Origin: Paragordius varius
Lineage: Eukaryota; Nematomorpha
DNA length: 64,000 bases
Assembly: GCA_964247055.1 (NCBI GenBank)
Contig: OZ176054.1
Coordinates: forward strand, 9,052,001-9,116,000
Reading direction: 5' to 3'
Part shown: positions 24,501 to 37,160 of the stretch, piece after piece
How the letters are laid out: each line of letters opens with the position of its first letter
Position numbering within the stretch: position 1 is the first letter of the stretch
Notes under the pieces: generated by a model
What the model saw: the letters and a program-made list of their open reading frames with translations, nothing else
Told to the model about the DNA's origin: nothing
Database searches by the model: none
Program-made: the position numbers and the translations under genes

Positions 24501-26414
24501 ATATATATATAACAAGTAATTTATAGGTTTTAGAAATTGCATCGATATCTTACACATCTTAGTTAGCTAAACTGCTTATAAAATATATCCGGAACACACA
24601 TGCAAAATCCAAAGTTTATTAGAAGGTGTGCAATTGATTTAACTATATTTTTTAGATTTTGATGTATGGTGATTAAAATATCCGCGCACTTTTTGCATTT
24701 CGAGAAGGCATTGAAGAATCTACCCATTTTATTAGATGGATAAAAATATATATTTATTGACAATAAATATATGATATTGGAATTTATTATATCTTTCCAC
24801 CCTGCAAGCGTTTAAAAATCATTTCAATCTATAGTGCACAAAATCGGAGGCTATAAAAAATATCCTGATGAATCAAACATATTGCATATTAGGAGTATCA
24901 TGGTGCTTTTGGTTTTAGGTCTAACGAATAATTAAAAGTCATATCCAATTTTGTGGTATTTGTTTCTTATCGAAAAGTTGCAAATTCATAAATTGTGAAG
25001 GCTAAATGCTTCCCTTTAAAAATATCAGTATATATGACATGAACTCTATTCAAAAACCAAAATGAAATTTACAATAAGCGTAGGCTACAAAAGTCGCAAC
25101 TTTTTGGACATCTCTAAAATGGGCCAGTTTTTAAAAAAGCCGATGCGCGATAATATTTTTCATATAAACTAGAATTCAATATAATAGATTTTTCTTCTTA
25201 AATTGTAGCAATTTTTTAGCGTATTTTATGGTGCTTTAAGATATTACAAAAACACTTTTTATATATAATTGATTATGCTTAACATTTCTATCACCTCAAA
25301 ATTTTAATTGCCTTTTGATTAATTTCGGGGAAATATTTAGTGGTCTTAAAATTGTGACTTTTGGGGTCCACGCTTAAAATTTTAAACTTCATTTTGGTTT
25401 TGAATATAGTTCATAATTTAATGATATTTTAAAAAAGAAGCATTTAACTTTCACCAAAAATTTTTATAAATTTGCCTAATTTGCAACTTTTCGATAAGAA
25501 AAAAATACCACAAAATTGGATATAACTTTAAATTATTCGTTAGACCTAAAACCAAAAGCAACATGATACTCCTAATATGCAATATATTTGATTCATCAGA
25601 ATTTTTTTATAGCCTCTGATTTTGTGCACTGTTGATTGAAATGATTTTTAGACGCTTGCAAGGTGGAAAGATATAATAAATTCAAAATATCATATATTTA
25701 TTGTCAATAAATATATATTTTTATCCATCTAGTAGTAAAATTTTTTTTAAAAAAAAGCGTAGATTCTTCAATGCTTCCTTATCAAAATGCAAAAATGCGC
25801 GGATATTTAAATCATCATACATCAAAATTTAAAAAATATAGTTAAATCAATTGCACCTCTTCTAAAAAAACTTTGGATTTACATGTGTGTTCCTGATATA
25901 TTTTTTAAGCAGTTTAGCTAATTAAGATGTGTAAGATATCGATGCAATTTCTAAAACCTATAAATTATTTGTTAATATATTTTTTTTCTGTCCTCCAATT
26001 TAAAGAATTCAAAAACTGGGTAGATTTTATTCACAAAGTATGCAGATATTTCGATTTCAATGACTCAAATAAATCTAAAATATATAGTTCGATAAAATGC
26101 GTACCTATTTCTTCTATAAAACTTTGAATTTTGCATGCATGTTTTAGGATTTATCCATTTTTTTAGAGGGGTTGTGTAAACTTATTTTAATGCCAAAAGA
26201 TTGAATCAACATTACTCAAACCTATATATTATTTGTTAAATATACTTTACTTTCTATCCTCCAATTTACAAAATTCAAAAATTCGCAATATTTTTAAAAT
26301 TATGCCACTAAATTTTAATAAGTCTACTAGGAGCAGACTTATGATGAATGTGTGATATTTATTCAAAAATGTAAGCATAAGGACGCAAGTAAAGCTTACT
26401 TGAACATGGGTCAG

Positions 26415-26454
<40 letters not shown>

Positions 26455-29400
26455 ATATATATATATATATATATATATTCTGTTATATTGTTTTATAATA
26501 AATAAAATCATTGTTTATTTTTCATTATTTAACATTTGTATTTATTATTTATATGCAGCATTTTGTTACCAGATTATGCATGTACGAAAGATTTTAATAC
26601 ACTATACCATATATCTTTTTTTCTCGCTAAAAATTTAAATAGAATCAAAATACTTTTATTAACTACGGTGAAAAAAAAGATTAACCAACATTATATTATC
26701 TAGCAGTTAAATGAATATATATAAAATTTTGTTAAATCTTTCGTTAAACATAAATAAAAATATAACTTTTTATACATATAAGGATATGCCATAATTTGTC
26801 ATAGATTATAAATAAAACTTTGAAATTTCATATCATTTTCGTTCTTAGATAGTTGATTAAATTTTTTTATATATTCTTTATTCTCTACCATGCGAAAACT
26901 ACATTTCGTTTTATTACAGAATCGCATTGGGACATCTAAAGGAATCGGGTATCTTGGTGCTTGTTGGTTTACCACACCTTTAAAATCAAATAAAAAAGGA
27001 GAAGCTATCTACAAGGAACATGTAATTTCATACAGTGTTAAAGGCTCATTTTTTGCATGGGAAAAAATTGTTAACCCTAACACTAATTATAATGGTCCTT
27101 TATCATCATCAATATGGAATGATGCTTTTTTCATTACGGGTCACACAGATTCGGTTGTAGATTTGTGCTGGATGCATGATTTGGACACTTTTAATCATTG
27201 CCAAGATTTGAATGGTAAAATACTGATTAGTTAACCCTAAATATTATATTTGATTGCTTATTTTACAAAAAGCATTTTTTTCTTGATATATTTGATCGCC
27301 ATAATATTTGGTGATGAAATAATAACATGAATAAAATACAAGAAACTTTGAACCCATGGATGTCCTACACGCTTTGTTCGGTACGCAAAGTGCTATGAAA
27401 AATGTTTAAAAAAATGAAAAATTGGATTTCAATCAAAAATTTACGATTTAGAGGATATATAACCCAAAATTAGGCTTAAAAAAAACTAACAATTATCAAA
27501 TCAGCTAGCGAAGATATTTGTGATGAACACCCCTGTTTACCATATTTTTTTTTCGATTTTGATATTTGAATACGCTTAAAATTGTTTTAATTCATTTCAC
27601 CCTGCCAATAATTTTATATATAATATAACAGATAATTTTTTATTGTCATGATCATATATATTTAATTATCTGAATTGGGTGAACATATATCTTTTTTATT
27701 ATATACTGGACGAATTATAATTTGTATAGGCTGGTCGCTTTTAACCACTAGCAAAGATCAGACTACACGCCTTCATTCCGAAATTAATTTACCATCCGGG
27801 GTAAAAAAAACTTATATACGGTTATTGTTTTCTATCTAGACAAATTATCATATTAAATGTGAAAGCGTCTTAATGCATTAAATATAAAAAAATTATGGCG
27901 AAATGCATATGGGCTATTTATTTTAGGCATTTCACCATGTTTTTTGCTTTATTTTGAATATTTAATGTTGACTAATTAAATATTTTATCAAAATTTTTTT
28001 ATGTGTTCCTAATTTGCATCAATAAAAAAGCTTGATTCACAAATTAATTATACATTTTTGTTTTGATGATTTTTTTATTCATTTATAATTTAGCATAAAA
28101 CTTGGGCTGAAATCGCACGGTGCCAAATCCATGGTTATGACCTTAATTGTATTACCCTGCTTGACGCATTACGTTTCGCATCAGGGGCTAATGAAAAAAT
28201 CGTTCGTATATTTGAAGCACCTAAATCTTTCATTCACAATTATGGGAAATGGAAAAGCAAGTCATTTTTTTCTAATCAAGAAAATGATGGTGATCACCTT
28301 ATTACAAAAAATGATTTGGTATGAAATATTTGAATTATTTTATATCATTTAATATAAGATAAAATAATGTTTGATCCATAGTTTGTAATTAATATAGTAT
28401 GACAGTTTATCCGATGTCGCTTGTAATGCCCCACTCGATTTAACAAATTTGCCTATTATTGATGGGACATTAGAGGACAACACTGAAAAAAGGAATATTG
28501 CACGAGTTGCACACACCATACCAGGTAACAAGTTTCTATTTTATAAAAAAATATCTTGTGGGTTATGATTTGCAATTCAAAAGGAATAATAATTAAAAAC
28601 AGTTCTGAGTAAACTAAATTTTATATCCAACATATTAATTGAAATGTTAATATACATATTTTTAATATAAATTGCACATTAATTTTAATAAGATTTAAAT
28701 TAACTTTGTTCACGAAAGAATCTAACAAAATATTTACTGCCTTCTATTAATTTATTTGCAAAAATAAGTTTTTGGCCACATAAATAATTTTTTTACACCG
28801 CTCTGATTGATAAATTGACATATATTACAACATATCTTACCATTTACCCTAAAAATATATATATATATATATATATATATCAATTTAATTTAATAAAATT
28901 TATAATATTTCAATTAGAGACACCCACAGAAAATTATTTATACCAAAGCACCCTATGGATAGAAAAACAAAAATTGTAAGTTTTCTTTTAAGTAACGTTT
29001 TATAGATACGGTCATGGTAATGAAATATCCGCACTGGCATATAATCCAATACATAACATACTTGCATCAGCATGCAAGGTATAAATTTTTTATTTTAATG
29101 TGTTTCAAATGATTTTTTTTCAATGTTTTCAAATTTCTTGTCCCATATTACTTTTAGGCAACAAATGCTCAATTTGCAAACATATACATTTGGGATTGTT
29201 CAGACCCACACTATAAATTAATAAGTAAAATATTTATAATTGTAAATTACACTAGTCGACAAATTTGGACATTTTTGAGCACCACCACTCAAAAATTATG
29301 ACTAATTTCAGTGTTCTAAAACTGAATCTGAAAATTTTTTTGATCCCCCCAATCAGAATTTTAAGATATTATAGGTTTTTCAATTTTTCAAAAACAAGAA

Positions 29401-32400
29401 AGAATCGAGAGAAAATTAAATACTTTATAACAAAAAATTATTATATTATAATTTCATAAAGCGTTTTAAACTCTATCTTTTGAATATAAATATGTCATTT
29501 AAATATCAGGGAGAAAAAAATAGTATGGATAGAAACGTCAAAATTTAGTTTATTTTTTTTTAAGCTAATTTTAAACACGTATAAATATATATTAAAACAT
29601 ACTAAAAGAGGCATTTTGTATTTTAAACCTTCGGCTTTCAGAGAAGCTATATTCGTTTCGTTAATTTTGGTTATTTTTAGTACTTATTAGAATTTTTACT
29701 CTTCGGTTGGTTCTTACAAACATTCGTGTTATTTATACCTGGTGGATAGTATTTATTTTTAAAATGATTGGCTGCGTCATAATTTGCATAATTTTATGAA
29801 TGCCATAATATGACTTGGACTAATCTTATCTCCTTATCCGATTACATGGTCAGATCTGTCTAACTCTATTCTATGAATTGGTTAATTTGCCATGTGAATT
29901 TTAGATTTTGCTGAAGTTTACGTTATATTGCAGGTCTCTCCTACCGGTCTTTAATCACTTCATTATTGTATACCTTTGCCATATCTACCATGATAATAAA
30001 ATTGCATGGGGGATTTTTGCAGAGCTTGTGCAAGCCGCCGGGATATCATACCACACACCATATATTAGCCCTTTGCGATTTTTAATATTTTGATTTTTAA
30101 TACTCTTTGGCTCTTAGCAATATATTTTAAATCTATATTCTTAAAGTTTTATATTCTCTTTTATTTAATACATAGAATTTTTAATTAACATATTCTATTA
30201 ATTGATATCTATTTATTGTATATTGTCTATTTCTTTGTCGAATAACAATCCCGCTCGATAAGACGTTTTTTTCGTGCAAAAGAGATAACAAACCTTCAGC
30301 AGCGATTTCGGGCAGTTTATATTTTAATATAAATATCGACGACAATTTTATAAAGTTATATTATATGCATCAATAACATTTTCTGCAGAGTTTTCGTTAA
30401 TAAAAAAATCTTCTGTGGTATCGTATACTTGGGCCTTATATTTGGATCATTTTTGCATTTTCGTTCTCATATTATTGTGAAAAACCTGGCTTTGGATTAC
30501 CACTTTTATTCACTTGCTTGTTCAAATATTTAAATATTTGTACACGAGGAATAATTGTTTTTTAAAATTACATACAAAAGTTAAAAATTAAATTTTAAAA
30601 AAATCCTATTGGCGCCTCAATTTTTTTGTTTTGGCTCTTCCATGCCATTAGGTAACAGAAAATGCAAAAAAATGGGGTGGTGCAAAACCTTGTTCAGCAG
30701 TGTTATGGTTATTATTTATTATATAGTTTTCATTAGTAACACTAATTTTAATTGGTACATGTTTGAATTAATTATAGGGAAATTTGATGAAAATCAAGCT
30801 CACACTTTGACTGTTACAAGAATGTGTTTCCACCCCTTGGGCAAATACTTATTATCTGTGTCCAGGGATAGAACATGGAATGTCTATCAGGCAGTTTTAG
30901 ATGGTATGTTTTACATAAATAGTTTATGTTTAATCTGATTTAAATACTACATTGCCATATTAACCTTTCCATTTAACTGATAATTATATTAAATTTAGAA
31001 AAAGATAAAGTTATGGATTACCAGAGAATAGATAGTAGTGATGGAAAAACACCCAACCATAATCGTATTGTGTGGGACTGTCGATGGTTCCCTGCTTCTA
31101 CACATCAAGACTCATATACTTTTATAACCTGTTCCCGTGATAAAAAGGTTGGAATTTGATCAACATTGTGAGATAAAAATAAATTTATAAAAGAAAGGGA
31201 TTATATTTACAAAAATATTATGTGTATAGGCTATCGTTTGGAAGTTTAATCACTCAAATGACAAACCTCAATGGTTTACAAATAAATCTTTAGTTGTCGT
31301 TTCCAGTTCGTCTGTGAACGCAGTAGATGTTGCTCATTATAAAAAGTACGTGTGCGCGCTTGAATATATTTATATATTTAAAATCGATTTATTAGAGCAA
31401 ATCTTTCATGCCCATATAAAATTTTTCAGTTTTTGTCTTTACCATATTTATGGTTATTTATACCGAATATAAATATAAAAATATATATTATATATACTTT
31501 TAGAGAGTGTTTTATTATTCTATTGGGATTGGAAAGTGGTGTTATTGCTTGCTATACCATCACATCGAATGCTCAATCTCAGGATGTGATCAATTATCAA
31601 TTTAATTTGGATCATAGGTAGTTACCTAATTTATCTTTTTGAGCTTATCACATGTCATTTAGGTACCGTTAATGTCTGTTTTTATACAGTTTAAAGTCTT
31701 TTTTCCTTTTTTATTAAACGACTTAAATTTTATCCGGATTTGTGAGAAGGCTTTCAACACTCGCCTGCCCAAATTGCGTAGGTTCGGGGTTCGAACTCAG
31801 GCACTTAGCATGAGAGTCCGGCGCCCTACCTACTATACAATCACGCCTCTACCGTTACTGTCGGTTATATAAAAAAAATACATGGATATATAAAATTAAT
31901 TAATTATTTTGTTATACTTGATTTATTTTTTAAATTTGATTATGTATATTTAATTAGGCTAATTTTTTATAATATATTTTATGTAATAACAACATAAATT
32001 TTATAAAAATTTACAATATGTCTTTTACCTACTCTGACAATTATTAGTGGTTTATAATTTGCTTTGTGTGTATATCAAAAAAAAATCTCATTACGAGACT
32101 TAAATCAACTATAACTTTATTAGTTCTTGCTGATTAATTTGCAATTTCCCGATTTTTAATAAATGTCCTAATTTTTTTTATACAAAACCGTTTACCAAGT
32201 GTAGACATAAGTCATTACCGGTTAAATAAGAGAAGTCCATCGAAGGCTGAAGATTAATTTGACAAGCTATTTTTTTTAATTTCATTAAACGATGGCAGCC
32301 AAGTTGGGTTTTGTAAAGATAAAATTCATTAATCACGTGGAATTTTGTGCCTGAAAAAAAAACATTTTTGGCACGCTTTTCTTTTATTCCATCATAAGCA

Positions 32401-33725
32401 AAGGCTATTGAAAGTCATCGTTTGGTGGTAGAATATTTTTACCTGCTCCCCATCGATTATAACATGTAAAACGGTTTCGAAAATCTAAAGTTCTGATTTC
32501 AATGAAGAGATTGGGCGTTTTGGTAGACCACACATGCGAAAACGATAAAGTGCAAGAGTTATTTAATGATAACCCAACTCAAACTCAACGGCAATTTTCC
32601 GACGAATTACATGTATTGAAAAAGAAATTTTCACTATGACCATTAAACTCGGTAAATATGTTCCACAAAATTTGAATGTTAGTCAATTGGAAATGCAAAT
32701 GATTTTTTCCTGCTTAAACCACGAAGGATATCATATTTGCAACGAATTGCCACGGGTGATAAAAATTCCGTATTTTGCAAATCCAAAGCTGAAAAATCGT
32801 TGCTTTCACCTTGCCAAGCTGGTCCATCAACACCAAAGACAAATCAGTTTGGCAAGAGGACCATGCTCTGTGTCTGGTTGGACTCGAACGGTATTATACA
32901 TTATATACTTTTGAAGCCATGTAAAACCGTTAATACACAACGCTACCGTCAACAACCAATTAAAAACGATGGATGTAAAACGACTGGAATGAGTCAGAAG
33001 ACATGGATGGCATTGTGTTTTTGTTACATGACAATGATCCACCTCACTCTGCAAAACCAGTAAAGACACATTGTTTTGATACCTGGCGCCATCTAGCGAT
33101 TGTTTCTTCGCATAAATGGAATACTCGCAGAGTAGTACTCCAATAATTTCCAAGATGTTAGAAAGTGACTTGATAAATGATTTGCCGCAAAAGATGATCA
33201 TTTTTTATTGCACCATTAATATATTACAAGATTGGGTAAATATGTGGAAGCTGATGAACCATATTTTTTAAACAAATAAATAATGGTGAAAACCCGTAAA
33301 ATCTTATTGATAAACCTGGTAATTAGTCTGTGGGTATTTTTGTCACCATAATTAGGCAAAAACAATAAAGTATTTATATATATTTTCTAATATGAAATTA
33401 AAATTATTATATATTAAATTTACTGAAAATTGTTTTTTTACAAAAAAGTTTATCCTGATATAAAAAATGATATGATGCGGACAATGAGCCATGCATCTTC
33501 TCTTTATAAAAATAGTCCACTGCATATTAATTTTTTATAAAGTATAATAATTTAAATATTAGGCATGGAGAAGCTATCAATAGAATTAGTCTAAAGCCAA
33601 ATAATATGGACAGTGTGAATGACAAGGAAAATAAACACCAACTTACTTTGGCATCATGCTCTATGGATGGAAGCGTTTTCATTCAAAATATAAATCTTGC
33701 AAATATTATTAATCAGTTGCAATAA
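21585..33725 (+). CDS. ELP2: Elongator complex protein 2 (ELP2), double WD40 propeller
   Basis: Exons: 21585-21695, 21719-21853, 21877-21993, 22015-22092, about 22130-22271, 22306-22395, 23704-23778, 23825-23922, 26920-27214, 27730-27800, 28094-28318, 28398-28524, 28918-28975, 29006-29078, 29158-29224, 30778-30903, 30999-31147, 31230-31345, 31504-31617, 33563-33725; about 810 residues (human 826). Diagnostic segments are HGHTDWIRSIDIL, LSVSLDETIILWL, WAEIARCQIHGYDLNCI, RFASGANEKIVRIFEAP, PTENYLYQSTLWIEKQKLYG and LTVTRMCFHPLGKYLLSVSR, each aligning with ELP2. ELP2 forms two seven-bladed propellers that scaffold Elp1-Elp3, which adds carboxymethyl groups to wobble uridines of tRNA. All phases agree except at the exon 4/5 junction, where no AG acceptor is present. 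Six introns are 21-46 nt; one is 3 kb and holds a giant palindrome. The stop TAA overlaps an AATAAA signal at 33721-33726. Confidence 0.93.
22745..22935 (+). repeat. Dispersed repeat, family C, copy 1 (ELP2 intron 6)
   Basis: About 190 bp, including a block like GGGACCGTTTCCTTCAGTAG followed by a TTTGGGGTATTTAGA end, is recognisably similar to 50225-50450 (same strand) and to 57725-57975 (opposite strand). Nothing in it is coding. It is probably a short non-autonomous transposon. Confidence 0.55.
24028..26412. mobile_element. 2.4 kb long palindrome (foldback element) in ELP2 intron 8
   Basis: The left arm from GACCCATGTTCAAGTAAG (24028) is mirrored by CTTACTTGAACATGGGTC ending at 26412, and matching blocks can be followed inward, for example CATCATAAGTCTGCTCCTAG with CTAGGAGCAGACTTATGATG, TGCAAGCG..., and ATTAGGAGTATCATG with its complement near 25565, to a centre near 25220. 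Each arm is nearly 1.2 kb with moderate divergence. The inner third (24885-25595) has the ends of MITE family A, so either a family A element expanded or one inserted symmetrically and the whole was duplicated. The arms have no protein coding. It occupies most of a 3 kb intron between exons 8 and 9. Confidence 0.85.
24885..25595. mobile_element. Palindromic MITE, family A, copy 2 (core of the foldback)
   Basis: It begins ATTAGGAGTATCATGGTGC then TTTTGGTTTTAGG and ends with the inverted form CCTAAAACCAAAAGCAACAT, matching the ends of the copies at 19968-20672 and 48835-49765. It shares the axis of the larger palindrome at 24028-26412. Confidence 0.65.
26421..26478. repeat. Two (AT)n runs around a TATAGAATAT centre
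   Basis: Two alternating TA runs are separated by a short AGAA interruption and bounded by TTCTA and TATTCTG, just outside the right arm of the foldback element. It could itself extrude as a cruciform and may be the target or scar of the insertion. Confidence 0.8.
29249..30707 (+). mobile_element. Dispersed repeat, family B, copy 1 (ELP2 intron 15)
   Basis: It begins ACACTAGTCGACAAATTTGG and ends TGCAAAACCTTGTTCAGCAG then TGTTA. A second copy lies inverted at 47519-48626 with the same ends. The two ends are weakly inverted relative to each other (CACT..TC.ACAA in both), so a DNA transposon is likely. Scattered short open stretches exist inside, but no protein family is recognised. It fills most of the intron between exons 15 and 16 of ELP2. 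Confidence 0.7.
31735..31848 (-). repeat. tRNA-derived SINE head or pseudo-tRNA in the last ELP2 intron
   Basis: On the minus strand a tRNA-like 5' half (AGGCGTGATTGTATAGTAGG, then TAGGGCGCC) is followed by an anticodon-arm-like GGACTCTCATGCTAAG and a B box GAGTTCGAACCCC at 31786-31798. The arms no longer pair well (the anticodon stem has several mismatches), so it is not a working tRNA gene. A further 40 bases (GGCGAGTGTTGAAAGCCTTC) may be the SINE body. The source tRNA looks like a Met (CAT) tRNA, with low certainty. Confidence 0.5.
32195..33319 (+). mobile_element. Dead mariner (Tc1/mariner) transposon in the last ELP2 intron
   Basis: The ends CCAAGTGTAGACATAAG (32195) and, inverted, CCAGGTTTATCAATAAG (33319) are flanked by TA on both sides, the mariner target site. 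Inside, the plus strand encodes diverged transposase pieces: a helix-turn-helix region near 32510-32640 (TQTQRQFSDELH), FGKRTMLCVWLDSNGIIHY and TVNTQRYRQQ near 32850-32965, LHDNDPPHSAKPVKTH near 33030-33080, and a terminal KYVEADEPYF near 33240. The catalytic aspartates at TGDK and LHDN can be seen; the third, in the PYSPDLAPSDY block, is missing. Several stops and frameshifts break it. The length of 1125 bp is slightly below a full mariner (about 1.3 kb). Its insertion in an intron leaves ELP2 intact. Confidence 0.85.
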
Positions 33726-36700
33726 ATTTTTTATCAATGTTTATATATAATGATGAGATGTGTGCTTCCCCTCCAATGTCCAATCAATACTCCAAATCTG
33801 TGTAGTAAAAATTATATCTCACTTAATATAATATTTATTAGTATGATTTTAAGCTTTAAATATAAAATTTTATTAATAATAATGTAAAACTTTTGTCAAT
33901 GGCTTCCCCAATCAAAGCATCGTTTTGCCAGCGTGTACGCGCCAAAATAAAAAATCGCCTAAAATAATTTGGGTTATCATTCCGAGGAATAGCATCAATT
34001 TCGGTATGCGGTTTTTCATTGTTATGGAATTGCCCTTTTTCTGGGACTGGATTGATTTTATTTATTCCTGAAAGCACATTCTGACTTTCACCTCTGTTTG
34101 CTTTTGAAGATTATATTTACCGGTTTTAGACTTCATGGCCAATGTAGGATTGGTTTAGTCCGTAAAATTGTGGGTCTAATCATTGTTTCCGAAATATCTT
34201 CTTTATGGATTAAACTCACTTTTTGTAGGACTTCATTCGGGTTATTTGCGTTTCTAGTGGAAGAACCTTTAAACATATCACCACCCTTTTTCTCAAATTA
34301 GCAATCTGAATTAAGGTTTATGAGTTAAGACCTGATATATATAATTCAAGAGTTTTTTGAACATTTAAAACTTAAAATCTGCCACTTTTAAACGACAGTT
34401 TATAAAGTTTTTTAATCATTAACGACCTTTTTAAGCCAAATAGACAAGAAATATTAAAGTCCTTTTTTTCGGAATCTTTTAATTATTATCTACTTTTTCG
34501 AGGCGTTTCTTTTTCCTTCTTACACCCCAACATTTTTCCCAAAGTATCCAACGAAAAATAGTATATTTAGCAATTTATAACGATGACAAGATGTGTAGAA
34601 TGTAAAATATATTGAAAAATTTGCAAACTATGTTATATTTTGATTGCTGGATTTATATTCTATTATATGATAAACATCAAACTTGTGCTTTTTAAAAACT
34701 ATTACAACTTGATTTTACACTCTTAAGGCTTTTTTGTGAGAATTTAAATTTGTTTTATTTTATAAATATAAGATATTTTTAACCCCAATATTTCAGTAAG
34801 AATAAAAATCGTTTTTGATTAAAGTGTGTCTTGCAAACTATTTAGCTGAGAGCGATCAGGCATGATGGATCTCAGTACAACAATATAAATTAAAAAAATG
34901 GCCATTTTCACAAAACTTTATAGAGGTGTGTAAATAATTGCTCTCTATTCGTTTAATTAAAATCATTACTATTTGGAAAAAATGTATTTAATATAAAACC
35001 AAAGATTTGTTATAAATTCGATAGATAAGGTATTTCCTATTGTTCTATTGGTTTAAGTTTTATGAGTCTTTTAAGAAAAATACACTTTTATGCTAATTGA
35101 TCTATATGCAAATTTGGAGCACATTATTTAAATGAAATTATCATTTAAATACATCCTGATTAAATATGATAGATTAATGCACTGATGCGTGAGTGCATCA
35201 CAGCTTTGTTAATATGCAACTTTTTGCTGGCCTTCATGGACAAATCATCTGTAGGCTGATCTGTCTAAGGAAGAATTGATCAGATTGGAGATTGTAAGGT
35301 GGATGTCATTTGTTAATTGTGTTGACCATCTTTTCCTGGGTGACCCTCTTTTACGTTTACCTTCTACTCATAATTGTATTTTCCAATTTGTTGCAGATGA
35401 CGTGGCTAAACTGCTAGTCACAAAAAATTGTAAGTGCCAAATAAAATATTTTAATTGTCTCAAGGACCGTGCACCATATAATACTGACAAATAATCTATG
35501 GCTGTTTGATAAAAATATGCATATACATACCTTAAATGAGTATACAAAAAAAATAAGTAATTAACTCTGGCTTAATAAAGTATTTTTAGATCGAAAAATC
35601 TGCACATTATGTAAAAATATATTTCTCGGTTGAATATAAATCATTCATTTAGTTTTTGTCAATACATTATATCTTAAGAGCATAACTATGCATGTATTAG
35701 TTGTATCAGCTTCAAGAGTCACTTTAAATCCGTTAACATGGGCGAGTTTCCTAAAATGAAAATAAACGTAAGAAAGTCGAAAGTGTACTCTTATTTTGGT
35801 ATATACCCTTTATTTTATATACGATTACAACATGCATTTCTTTTAAAATGAATTAGCATATTCTAGAAACCTATTTATTCCAACATACCGACAGTATAAA
35901 TTTCATTTAATTGTGAAAAAACTGCACACGGTGTTAGAAGACATCTATCACTTCATATTTATTTTATTAAACAAAATTTCTATGGAATCGTATATTTTCC
36001 TGCTTCTTGCAGACATATTTTGGAATACAAAGGATTTTATCACAAATTCTAGGGCTTACAGATTATATTTTAAAATACACAAAAAGATGACGACACAATA
36101 TCTATTTTCTAAAATGCAAAGTAGCCTTTTTTCCGTAAAACGAGTAGCCTTAGCCTATTTTAATAATAGTTATTCCCTTAGCATGTATGAGACTCTATTC
36201 TCACTGTTTTACTCGGTTATCTAAAAGTTTTTAAAATGGACTTCCAAAAGGTATAAACAGGTTTTGATAATGGGTGGATTCCAAACTTAGGCCGAATAAT
36301 ATCTAACATAATGGGTTAGCCGATTTCAACCAATTATCATAAAATTTTCTGTAACATTCCTAAAGGAAGCGAGAAAACATTCTATCATGAGAATCTTGAT
36401 ATATTTTACTATCAATATACATGTATTCTCTTATAAGTATTTAGGTAAGACTGATTTCGTGTTTTATAGAGACATAAAATATTTTGATTAAAATAATATT
36501 CAAATCAAATCCATTCTAAGCCCTTATAATAAAAAAATATAATCTTGATAATTAATTATTATCTCAAACATTTATGTACCATTTTTTCAATTTTTATTAT
36601 TGAAATTAAAAAAAACATTTTATGGTGTGAAGCAGGATTCCTGGGATTTCGAGATATTTTGTACGATCCACGTAAAATTTGTAAATTACCAAATAGAAAA

Positions 36701-36985
36701 TACACAATTCACAAAAATTGCTATTCATAAATAATCTAAGCAATTGATAATTCTTAAACGATATCCGAATAAAAATATCCAAATCCCACTAACTAGCATA
36801 ATTTGATGAATTAAATATTTTTATATTGTGTTAGTATTTTCAGATTAATGTTTTACAAGATTTACAACATAAAAAACGATTTATTTCACAAGTTTTTCTA
36901 GTTCGTTACCAAAATTTGGATATCTTTATTAATATTGTTAAAAATTTTTAGGAATCAATATTTTTGCAAATTATCAATTTTTGCA
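33726..36985. other. Intergenic region downstream of ELP2
   Basis: AT-rich DNA without a convincing gene. It contains a LINE tail at 35205-35450. Minus-strand open stretches at 33869-34300 look hydrophilic but could not be joined into a gene. A 103-codon plus-strand frame at 35916-36224 has no recognisable features and starts without a clear context. Confidence 0.5.
35205..35450 (-). mobile_element. LINE (non-LTR retrotransposon) C-terminal remnant
   Basis: On the minus strand the stretch reads VEGKRKRGSPRKRW followed by STQLTNDI and, further on, DRSAYR, the widespread basic C-terminal signature of LINE pol proteins (GKR.RGRPRKRW..D). One or two stops flank it. Only the last 60 or so codons remain. 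Clade undetermined. Confidence 0.6.
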
Positions 36986-36988
36986 ATT

Positions 36989-37160
36989 TACAAACGCGTT
37001 TTACACTATGACACGTGGTAAACATTGTCCACAAATTATTTGGTTTCATAAAACCACCTATTGGTTGATAGAAAGTGCTTTTACTTTTAATTCCGATGGT
37101 AAAAAAATTATCTTCTTAACATGTTTTATATTTAATATAAAGATGGTCTTTTGTGCCAAT
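36989..37160 (+). repeat. Decayed copy of the hammerhead unit (3' half only)
   Basis: ACAAACGCGTTTTACACTAT, then CGTGGTAAACATTGTCC and the following 130 bases align with the hammerhead unit starting at 40393, through AATTCCGATGGTA and TTTTATATTTAATATAAAGA. The CTGATGA core and stem II are missing upstream, so this copy has no ribozyme activity. In both places the unit is followed directly by a minisatellite-ended element, so the pair moved or was duplicated together. Confidence 0.65.

Noticed and set aside
24868-24885. A second hammerhead-like CTGATGA near 24868
   Set aside because: No GAAA, stem II or cleavage triplet follows; it is a chance match inside the MITE arm.
31776-31848. A functional tRNA gene
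   Set aside because: The B box is good but the anticodon and acceptor stems do not pair, so it is a SINE head or pseudogene at best.
33856-34301. Minus-strand open stretches (AFLMFKG..., FFILARTRWQNDALIGEAID) downstream of ELP2 that look like exons
   Set aside because: I could not find GT..AG junctions with matching phases or any family resemblance; chance open frames or a decayed gene are as likely.
35913-36224. A 103-codon plus-strand open frame rich in Phe, Tyr, Ile and Lys
   Set aside because: Composition is what AT-rich DNA gives in any frame; there is no motif, no neighbour exon and no clear start.
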